Positions 1-6,312 of a DNA stretch of 64,000 nucleotides are shown here, piece after piece. Under the pieces are notes generated by a model, which was not told where the DNA came from, made no database searches, and saw only the letters and a program-made list of their open reading frames with translations. Source of the stretch: Spirosoma sp. KUDC1026 (lineage in GTDB: Bacteria > Bacteroidota > Bacteroidia > Cytophagales > Spirosomataceae). The DNA is taken from assembly GCF_013375035.1 (NCBI RefSeq), contig NZ_CP056032.1, positions 3,842,001 through 3,906,000 of the forward strand. The letters are read 5' to 3'. Numbering within the stretch: position 1 is the first letter of the stretch; every line of letters starts with the position of its first letter. The position numbers were made by a program, and so were the translations under genes.

Positions 1-780
1 CGGACCGTAGCTGGGGGCCTGTAGGGAAAAGACGTATCCCTCTTTGCCCTTCTGTTTCGCCGTTGCTTTGGCCGCTTCGACAACGTAATCGGGCAGACCG
101 GCCAGGTCTTTTTCGTCGGTCACGAGCATGGTGTACTCGTTTGTTTCGTTCAGGACGTTTTCACCGAACTGGAGCGACAGCTGCGACAGTTCTTTGTCGA
201 TAGCCCGCAGCCGTTCCTTGCCTTTTTCGTCCAGGTTGGCTCCGTTACGCGAAAAGCGTTTGTACGCTTTTTCGAGCAGCATTGCACTTTCAGGATCAAG
301 CTTCAGTTTCTCCCGTTGGTCATACACCGTCTTGATGCGTGCGAACAGCTTCTCGTTCAGGGTAATGTCGTTGCCGTACTCACTCAGCATCGGCGATACT
401 TCCTTCACGATCGCCTGGATCTCGGGCGAAGTTTCGGCGCTGTTCAGATTAAACAGCACAGATGTTACTTTGCCCAGTTGTTCACCCGACTGTTCCAAAG
501 CGACAATCGTATTCTCGAACGTTGGCTTGGCGGCATTCTTAACAATAGCCTCTACCTCTTTCCGACCCTGCTCCAGGCCATCTTTGATGGCAGGCAGGTA
601 ATCGTCATTCTTGATCTTGTCAAAAGGGGCCGTCTGATGGGGTGTCGTGTACGGCGCTAAGAAAGGATTCTGGTTCATTTTGGATTTAGCCGACGCTGAC
701 TGGGCTATCGCGGTGGTAGGCATCAGCACTGAAGCCGACACGACCGTAGCGATGGCCGCCAGTACCCCGCCGGTTTTCAT
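1..780 (-). CDS. dcp: M3-family peptidyl-dipeptidase (Dcp-like), N-terminal part, cut by window edge
   Basis: This is the first 260 codons of a zinc-dependent M3 metallopeptidase, a family that removes dipeptides from the C-terminus of short peptides. Residues 1-27 read from the ATG at 780 form a signal peptide (MKTGGVLAAIATVV...AIAQ), so the enzyme should act outside the cytoplasm. The mature part opens with NPFLAPYTTPHQTAPFDKI and continues with a helical region containing NTIVALEQSGEQL, both typical of Dcp and oligopeptidase A proteins. The HEXXH zinc site would lie beyond the left edge and cannot be checked. An in-frame ATG at 801 is an alternative start; both lie downstream of a likely promoter at 827-857. 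The gene symbol is by family resemblance only. Confidence 0.88.
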   Translation of the reverse strand, partial: MKTGGVLAAIATVVSASVLMPTTAIAQSASAKSKMNQNPFLAPYTTPHQTAPFDKIKNDDYLPAIKDGLEQGRKEVEAIVKNAAKPTFENTIVALEQSGEQLGKVTSVLFNLNSAETSPEIQAIVKEVSPMLSEYGNDITLNEKLFARIKTVYDQREKLKLDPESAMLLEKAYKRFSRNGANLDEKGKERLRAIDKELSQLSLQFGENVLNETNEYTMLVTDEKDLAGLPDYVVEAAKATAKQKGKEGYVFSLQAPSYGP

Positions 781-826
781 GAGTTGTCGATGTATCAACA
801 TTGCAAATTGCGAAATGAGTTTCCCG

Positions 827-857
827 GAAAAATACGAAACAATTGGCGCGTTGCCAA
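827..857 (-). promoter_or_regulatory. Bacteroidota-type promoter for the M3 peptidase gene
   Basis: On the minus strand a TTG (857-855) is followed after 20 nt by TATTTTTC (834-827), close to the Bacteroidota primary-sigma pattern TTG-N19-20-TAnnTTTG. It lies 26 nt upstream of the ATG at 801 and 47 nt upstream of the ATG at 780. Confidence 0.4.
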
Positions 858-988
858 TGGGCAGCTTAGTCAACGGCCGAAAGTCGGGTCGAACGGCAAT
901 GGATTCAGGCTAGCGGTACTATTTGCCGGTTCAGCTACCGGTTTTCTCAGTTGGCTATTCTGGTAGACTGATCGACAGCAGCCGTGCC

Positions 989-996
989 TATCTTTG
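989..996 (+). promoter_or_regulatory. -7 element (TATCTTTG) upstream of the Vat-like gene
   Basis: A perfect TAnnTTTG -7 element ends 20 nt before the ATG at 1017. It decides the start: an in-frame ATG at 984 lies upstream of this element and would be outside the transcript. Confidence 0.5.
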
Positions 997-1016
997 TCAC
1001 GTTACGTTCTACATTT

Positions 1017-1655
1017 ATGGCCATTCCCGATCCTTCAACCGTATTTCCGCTGGCTGGCTACGACCGGCTGTGCTTTCTGAAAAACGTCGTCAACCACCCG
1101 CAAATCAGCATTGGTGACTACACGTATTACGATGATTTCGACTCGGTCGAGAATTTTCAGAAGAACGTTCGTTACCTATTCGACTTCACCGGCGATCGGC
1201 TGACCATCGGCAAATTCTGCATGATTGCGTCGGGTGTAGAGTTTATTATGAACGGCGCGAATCACCTGGTCAACGCCGTCACTTCGTATCCATTTGCCAT
1301 TTTTGGCGGAGACTGGGCCAACGCCATGGACGGGAAATCGTATCCTACCAAAGGCGATACGGTCATTGGAAACGATGTCTGGATTGGCTACCGGGCCTCC
1401 ATCCTGCCCGGCGTGACTATCGGCGACGGGAGTATTATTGGCTCATACTCGGTCGTTACGCGCGACGTACCGCCCTACAGCATTGTCGGTGGAAATCCCG
1501 CCAGGGTGATTCGTTCCCGATTTGACGAAGCCACCAGAACAGCTCTGCTGGCCACCCGCTGGTGGGACTGGCCGATTGACAGGATTACCCGTTACGCAGC
1601 CTATCTGACCGGTCCCGCTACGGATTTTCTGAACGCCCTGGCGAACGATCAGTGA
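1017..1655 (+). CDS. Vat/CatB-like xenobiotic O-acetyltransferase (hexapeptide repeat)
   Basis: The 212-residue protein belongs to the left-handed beta-helix acyltransferases that move acetyl from acetyl-CoA to hydroxyl groups of streptogramin A or chloramphenicol-type compounds. Hexapeptide turns run through TIGKFCMIASGVEFIM and VIGNDVWIGYRASILPGVTIG, followed by IVGGNPARVIRSRF, the usual CoA-binding end. H83 in GANHLVNAVTSYPF is at the position of the family's catalytic histidine. The length matches Vat and XAT proteins. The natural substrate cannot be read from sequence, and many environmental members give no resistance. The stop codon abuts the stop of the convergent response-regulator gene with no space for a terminator. 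Confidence 0.85.
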   Translation: MAIPDPSTVFPLAGYDRLCFLKNVVNHPQISIGDYTYYDDFDSVENFQKNVRYLFDFTGDRLTIGKFCMIASGVEFIMNGANHLVNAVTSYPFAIFGGDWANAMDGKSYPTKGDTVIGNDVWIGYRASILPGVTIGDGSIIGSYSVVTRDVPPYSIVGGNPARVIRSRFDEATRTALLATRWWDWPIDRITRYAAYLTGPATDFLNALANDQ

Positions 1656-2723
1656 TCACCAGTTCGCCAGGCGCAGTTTGTCGGGTTGCAGCACGCGAAT
1701 AGCCGTGCCGATCTGCTCGATCAGCCCATCCTGTTTGAACTCGCTCAGGGTTCGGATCAGCGATTCGGTAGCGGTGCCCACAACCGAGGCCAGGTCATCG
1801 CGCGACAGTTGAATGAGGCCCTGTTTTTTGCTTTGGGTCGCGTCGGCCGCCTGTTGCTCGTGCAGGCGCAGCAGCGCATCGGCCACCCGACGACGTAGCG
1901 AACTATACGCCATCCCCACCAGTTGCTGTTCCCGTTCGCTGATGTGGCCCGCCAGCATCCGGATGAACTGCTGCCCCACTTCGGTATTGGCCAGCAGTAG
2001 TTGTTTGAAATCCTCCTGAGGGATATAGATCAGTTCGGATTTTTCCAGCGATACGGCCGAATCGGTGTACTCTGCATCTTCCAGCAGCGCCAGATAACCA
2101 AAGAATTCGCCAGCTCCATAAATGCCCGTGATCAACTCCTTGCCGTCGGCATTGGCCCGGACGGTTTTTACCTTACCCGACTGGATGAAATACAGACGAC
2201 TGGGCTCATCCCCTTCGGTGTAGATGTATTGCTTTTTATGAACCAGGTGCGGCTTCCGGTCGGCCGACAGGCTTTCCAGATTACCCACCTGCCGGGCGTC
2301 GTGCAGGAACTGACTCAACCCATCCTGCTGCAGATCATAGTTCTGTTTCAGGTACTGGAATCGGTTCAGGCGTCCTTCGATAGCGCTCAACAATTCGCTT
2401 TCGTCGAAGGGTTTGGTCAGGTAGTCGTCCGCCCCCAGTTCCATGCCTTTCCGGAAATCGACGCGCTCCGTTCTGGCCGTCAGGAAAATAAAGGGTACAC
2501 CTGTCAGCTGCGGATTTCGGTTGAAAATATGCAGCACCCCGTAGCCATCCAGCACCGGCATCATAATATCGCAGATGACCAGATCCGGGCGCTTTTCCAG
2601 CGCCTTCTCCACCCCAATTTTACCGTTCTCGGCCGTCACAACAGTGTAGCCGGTCAGTTCCAGAATCTCGGCGGTGTTTTCGCGGATGGCGTTATTATCT
2701 TCAATTAACAGAATTGTCTTCAT
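1656..2723 (-). CDS. Response regulator: receiver + cyclic-nucleotide-binding-type domain + Crp HTH
   Basis: A 355-residue DNA-binding regulator. Residues 1-120 are a receiver domain with phosphoacceptor D52 (ICDIMMP), T82 and K104 (YLTKPF). Residues about 150-260 form a cyclic-nucleotide-binding-like beta barrel (YTEGDEPSRLYFIQSGKVK ... GEFFGYLALLEDAEY), and the C-terminus is a Crp-type winged helix (LSRDDLASVVGTATESLIR). So a phosphorylation input is joined to a Crp/Fnr output, instead of the more common OmpR or LuxR outputs. The arginine/serine signature of real cAMP pockets is not obvious, so a nucleotide ligand is doubtful. The gene overlaps the end of the kinase gene by 23 bp, so the two are co-transcribed and almost surely form a cognate pair. 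The targets are unknown. Confidence 0.9.
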   Translation of the reverse strand: MKTILLIEDNNAIRENTAEILELTGYTVVTAENGKIGVEKALEKRPDLVICDIMMPVLDGYGVLHIFNRNPQLTGVPFIFLTARTERVDFRKGMELGADDYLTKPFDESELLSAIEGRLNRFQYLKQNYDLQQDGLSQFLHDARQVGNLESLSADRKPHLVHKKQYIYTEGDEPSRLYFIQSGKVKTVRANADGKELITGIYGAGEFFGYLALLEDAEYTDSAVSLEKSELIYIPQEDFKQLLLANTEVGQQFIRMLAGHISEREQQLVGMAYSSLRRRVADALLRLHEQQAADATQSKKQGLIQLSRDDLASVVGTATESLIRTLSEFKQDGLIEQIGTAIRVLQPDKLRLANW

Positions 2724-4323
2724 TGGGTAATAGCAGGGTCACCGTAGTCCCTTTGTTCAGTTCACTTTGCAAGTCGACACGACCGCCCATCAAGTCAATA
2801 TATCGGGCCACAATATGTAGTCCCAGGCCCGTTCCGGGAATATTCGTTACGTTGTGAGCCCGGAAAAACCGCTCAAAGAGATGCTCCTGATCGTCACGGG
2901 AAATCCCCACCCCCTGATCAATAATCGATAGTTCGATCTGGTCATCGCTGCAGCTGCAGCGTACCGTCACTACCGAATTTGCGTCGGAATATTTAATGGC
3001 ATTGGAAAACAGATTGACAAGCACTTTCCGCAGCAGCGAGGGATCTACCCAAATCGGGCTCTGGCACTGTAGATCCGGCCGAATCGTCTGGCCGGGTTTC
3101 AGTAGTCCCTGCATATCGTCTGTCACTTCCTGAATCAGTTCAGCAACATCAATCTGCATCGGTCGGGCTTCAATGCGGCCTTCCTCCAGTCGATCCACCG
3201 ACAGGAATTCTTCCAGAATATCGTTGAGATGGTTGACCGACGCCCGGATGCGCTGCAGGTGTTTCTGTCGTTTATCCTGCTGGTCGCTGGCCGGGTATTT
3301 CTCGATCAGCGTTGCCGAGGTCAGCACGGTTGTCAGTGGGGTGCGGAACTCGTGCGACGCCATCGACACAAAGCGTGATTTCAGTTCGCCCAATTCGCGT
3401 TCGGTTGTCAGGGCCTTGGCGAGTTCGTCCTTCGAATGTTCCAGTTGTTCAAGAGTATTCATCAGCGCGTGGGTCCGGTCAGCGACTTTCTGCTCCAGTT
3501 CGGCGTTCAGCCGCTCGATCCGATCCCGGTGGGCCAGCAGTTCCCGCTCAGCTTCTTTCTTGAACGTAATGTCGATGATGTAGGCAACGGCATACAGTTC
3601 GTCGTCCATCCGGAAATAACTCAGACTAATTTCTACCGGAAACACCGATCCATCCTTGCGCCGGGCGTGCAGATCGCGGTTGTGCCCCATAGCCCGCACC
3701 TGCGGGTTGGCGTTGAACGACTGCCGCAGTCGCTCGTGGTACTGACTCACCTGCGTGGGTACCAGCACCTCAATCGGCTGCCCGGTCAGTTCGCCATCCG
3801 GATAGCCAAACAGCTGCCGGGCCAGTCGGTTAACGGATACGATCTGCCCCTGCTGATCGGCCACGATGATAGCAATGGTCGCGTTTGTGTACACGGCTTC
3901 GTAGCGCTGAACACTTTGTTTCAGACTGCGTTCGGCCTGATACAGACGTACCAGATTGGTTAGACGTACCAGAAAATAAGGCATCTGTTCCTCATTGACG
4001 AACGTAAGCGAAACACGCCCCCAGAATAACGTACCATCCTGCCGGCTTAATTCGGCTTCGCGCTCGAATCGGGCCTGCGATCTCATACGATCCATAAACA
4101 AGGTAACATCGACTTGTCTGTCGTCGGTTACAGCGGTTAATATGGCTGGAAACCAAGTTGAGTCAGCCAACAACGCTTGCTCCGAAGGGAAGCCCAGCAT
4201 CTGAACGCCAGCCTGGTTAACGCGCGTAAATCGCCCCTGAGACATTTCGTAAATCCCGATAAAATCATCGCTCTGCTCAAACAACAGATCAGTCAGCGTA
4301 CGGGAGAAGATAGTTGTGGGCAT
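2701..4323 (-). CDS. PAS-PAS sensor histidine kinase
   Basis: A 540-residue soluble kinase with no membrane segment. Two PAS domains (about residues 10-125 and 140-255; the second has the RRKDGSVFPVEISLSYF signature and a PAC tail) are followed by a coiled coil (255-310), a HisKA dimerisation helix with phosphoacceptor H324 (SMASHEFRTPL), and an HATPase domain with an N box (NLFSNAIKYSD) and G boxes (DQGVGISRDD, GTGLGLHIV). It probably senses a cytoplasmic redox, ligand or energy signal and phosphorylates the Crp-type regulator encoded by the overlapping downstream gene. A perfect 15-bp inverted repeat lies just upstream (4352-4410). Confidence 0.93.
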   Translation of the reverse strand: MPTTIFSRTLTDLLFEQSDDFIGIYEMSQGRFTRVNQAGVQMLGFPSEQALLADSTWFPAILTAVTDDRQVDVTLFMDRMRSQARFEREAELSRQDGTLFWGRVSLTFVNEEQMPYFLVRLTNLVRLYQAERSLKQSVQRYEAVYTNATIAIIVADQQGQIVSVNRLARQLFGYPDGELTGQPIEVLVPTQVSQYHERLRQSFNANPQVRAMGHNRDLHARRKDGSVFPVEISLSYFRMDDELYAVAYIIDITFKKEAERELLAHRDRIERLNAELEQKVADRTHALMNTLEQLEHSKDELAKALTTERELGELKSRFVSMASHEFRTPLTTVLTSATLIEKYPASDQQDKRQKHLQRIRASVNHLNDILEEFLSVDRLEEGRIEARPMQIDVAELIQEVTDDMQGLLKPGQTIRPDLQCQSPIWVDPSLLRKVLVNLFSNAIKYSDANSVVTVRCSCSDDQIELSIIDQGVGISRDDQEHLFERFFRAHNVTNIPGTGLGLHIVARYIDLMGGRVDLQSELNKGTTVTLLLPNEDNSVN

Positions 4324-4351
4324 ACACTTTTTGTGTGGTGTAGGAAAAGGC

Positions 4352-4410
4352 TTTTTAGACAGGATTGCCTGGTTTTTATTTATTGAAAAGCCTGTAATCC
4401 TGTCTAAAAA
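4352..4410. repeat. Inverted repeat with perfect 15-bp arms between divergent genes
   Basis: TTTTTAGACAGGATT (4352-4366) and its exact complement AATCCTGTCTAAAAA (4396-4410) flank a 29-nt AT-rich loop. The repeat sits 28 nt upstream of the kinase ATG and about 195 nt before the divergent thioredoxin-like gene. It may be a REP-like intergenic repeat or an operator. No start codon or promoter element is seen inside it. Confidence 0.7.
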
Positions 4411-4605
4411 ATAAACTTGTCATGAATCCCTTTTTATGGCTCTCGGTTTTCCCGACAAAGCTAATCTATATAAAACGACAGTTGGGCTAAGGCGGAGCTG
4501 CCAAAAATCAGTTTCTTCGCTGATACTCCTCATAGTATCCGGCTCGTGTTCGGGGCAATTTTACCCCTGATTTCAACGTCCCGACGGCCAGTTGGATATT
4601 TTATC

Positions 4606-4926
4606 ATGGAACTCAACACGCTTTCTCCGCTTTTGATCCCTGCCAAATCGGCCGTATTACTGGTATTTCTACCGGCAGCATCCTGCCCTGATTCGATCCG
4701 CCAGCGGGCTTCTCTTACCCGACTGATCGATCCGTTACAACAACAGTTCAATGGCCGGGTGCGGATTCTCAAAGTTGATGAGAACACGTATCCGGAAGTG
4801 GTGCAAAGCTTTTCGGTGAAAGCATTTCCTACGTTCGTACTGGTACAGCAGGGCGTCGAACTCTGGCGGCAGGAAAGTTTATCGCCGGGCGAACGTAGCT
4901 TTGATTTTTCTCATTTCCGGGCCTGA
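4606..4926 (+). CDS. Thioredoxin-fold protein with a CPDS (monothiol) active site
   Basis: A 106-residue protein with the thioredoxin layout: a beta strand (SAVLLVFLPA), an active-site loop, a helix, then VDENTYPEVVQSFSVKAFPTFVLVQQG with the cis-proline (FPT) and a final strand with a glycine. The usual CGPC is replaced by CPDS, so only the N-terminal cysteine remains. Such CxxS proteins cannot catalyse normal dithiol exchange and are thought to bind or isomerise thiols. No signal peptide is present. The ATG at 4606 is preferred over an upstream ATG at 4546, because the extra 20 residues do not resemble the family. The gene is divergent from the kinase operon. Confidence 0.72.
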   Translation: MELNTLSPLLIPAKSAVLLVFLPAASCPDSIRQRASLTRLIDPLQQQFNGRVRILKVDENTYPEVVQSFSVKAFPTFVLVQQGVELWRQESLSPGERSFDFSHFRA

Positions 4927-4999
4927 TATCAGTCAGTTCAGGGGTGGTTGAGAGGCCTTACTTTTACCACCGAAAGTTTCTCATACTGCCTTATCCGTT

Positions 5000-5419
5000 A
5001 TGCCAGACTCGCCTATACATCTGCTCCCGAAAGACGAACAGCCGTCCATCCAGACCTGCCGCAGCCAGCACTGCACCTGGAATAAACTACTAATCCACAA
5101 CGAGCAGGAAATCGACCAGCTCCAGGAGTTGCTGGCCGACCTGCTGGAAAAGCACACCTACCGGAGTCTGCGCCACCGGGCGCTTGATTACTACAGTAAC
5201 CTGAACCAGCTAAAAAGCCGGATTCAGCGGCTGCGGCTCGATATGATCTGCGAAGGCGTCGATTGTTCGCCGGTGGAGCCCACCCCCTGCCGTGAGCCGC
5301 GCTTTGGCCTGTTCGCGACCATCGAGTCACATTTCCGCAGCCTGACCGACGAGTTCAGCCATCTCAAAGCGGGCTGTTATCAGTTTTTGTCCGTCGTCGT
5401 CACGCTTAATTTACTGTAA
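5000..5419 (+). CDS. Hypothetical coiled-coil protein, 139 aa
   Basis: No family is recognised. The protein is soluble with no signal peptide. Residues about 30-85 look like a continuous coiled coil (NEQEIDQLQELLADLLEKH, then LNQLKSRIQRLRLDM). Six cysteines are spread through it (CRSQHC near the start, then singles), without a clear metal-binding spacing. The C-terminal 20 residues are hydrophobic. It lies between the thioredoxin-like gene (73 nt upstream) and the desaturase gene (35 nt downstream), all on the plus strand, so co-transcription with the desaturase is plausible. Confidence 0.6.
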   Translation: MPDSPIHLLPKDEQPSIQTCRSQHCTWNKLLIHNEQEIDQLQELLADLLEKHTYRSLRHRALDYYSNLNQLKSRIQRLRLDMICEGVDCSPVEPTPCREPRFGLFATIESHFRSLTDEFSHLKAGCYQFLSVVVTLNLL

Positions 5420-5454
5420 CGCCTTACCCGACGCAGTCACCCGTTGGTTTTCTG

Positions 5455-6204
5455 ATGATCATTCTCGCTTTTTTTCTGGCGCACTGGTACCTGTCGGTAC
5501 TGATGCAGACCTTATTTCTTCACCGCTACGCGGCTCACCAGATGTTTACCATGAGTAAAGGCTGGGAAAAGTTCTTTTACGTGCTGACGTTCATCGGGCA
5601 GGGCTCGTCGTTCCTGAGCCCGCGGGCGTATGGGATTATGCACCGGCTGCACCACGCCCATGCCGATACGGAGCAGGACCCGCACTCGCCGGAGTTTTCC
5701 AAAAATTTGTTTGATATGATGTGGAAGACGCGGACGTATTATAATGACATCCTGAACAACCGCGATTCGATTCCGGCGAAGTTCAAAAAGGGAGTGCCCA
5801 ACTGGGAATGGATGGAGCGGTTCGGGGATCGGTGGCTGGTGCGACTGGCCTGGGGAACGGCTTACACGCTGGTCTACATTCAGTTTGCCGCAACCCCCTG
5901 GTTATTTCTGTTGCTGCCGGTGCATTTTCTGATGGGACCGGTCCACGGCGCGATCATCAACTGGTATGCTCACCGCTACGGGTACACCAACTTTGACGTT
6001 GACGATACGGCCAGAAACCTGCTGCCTTTCGACTTTCTGATGATGGGCGAGTCGTACCACAACAACCACCACAAATTTGGTGGCCGTCCCAACTTCGGCG
6101 GCTTTCGCTGGCACGAATTCGATCCGGCCTATCCCCTGCTGAAAGTCCTGAACCAACTACACGTCATCAAGCTGCGGCTCGGCCGCGACGAAGCGTATAT
6201 GTAA
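5455..6204 (+). CDS. Membrane fatty-acid (acyl-CoA/acyl-lipid delta-9 type) desaturase
   Basis: An integral-membrane di-iron desaturase of 249 residues that inserts a cis double bond into acyl chains to tune membrane fluidity. All three histidine boxes are visible: HRYAAH (H23-H28), HRLHH (H63-H67) and YHNNHH (H202-H206). Hydrophobic segments at 1-20, 40-60, 133-165 give the usual four-helix topology. The length is shorter than eukaryotic enzymes but normal for bacterial members. It is 35 nt downstream of the coiled-coil gene and is followed by a strong hairpin terminator at 6249-6297. Confidence 0.92.
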   Translation: MIILAFFLAHWYLSVLMQTLFLHRYAAHQMFTMSKGWEKFFYVLTFIGQGSSFLSPRAYGIMHRLHHAHADTEQDPHSPEFSKNLFDMMWKTRTYYNDILNNRDSIPAKFKKGVPNWEWMERFGDRWLVRLAWGTAYTLVYIQFAATPWLFLLLPVHFLMGPVHGAIINWYAHRYGYTNFDVDDTARNLLPFDFLMMGESYHNNHHKFGGRPNFGGFRWHEFDPAYPLLKVLNQLHVIKLRLGRDEAYM

Positions 6205-6248
6205 GTCCCGTTATTCATCAGCCTGCCTTGTCGAAGCGTTCGACACAA

Positions 6249-6297
6249 AAGCGGGGTCTTGTCGAAAATTTCTGATTTTCTCGACAAGACCCCGCTT
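6249..6297. terminator. Bidirectional hairpin between convergent genes
   Basis: AAGCGGGGTCTTGTCGA (6249-6265) pairs perfectly with TCGACAAGACCCCGCTT (6281-6297), a 17-bp stem with a 15-nt loop. It lies exactly between the desaturase gene and the convergent kinase gene and can serve both strands. Confidence 0.85.
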
Positions 6298-6312
6298 CAC
6301 TTTCTGGGGTAC

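Noticed and set aside
2001..2708. Long open frame on the plus strand opposite the response regulator, and similar long antisense frames over the kinases, desaturase and pao genes
   Set aside because: They mirror well-recognised genes, show no family features of their own and are expected from the codon bias of moderately GC-rich genes.
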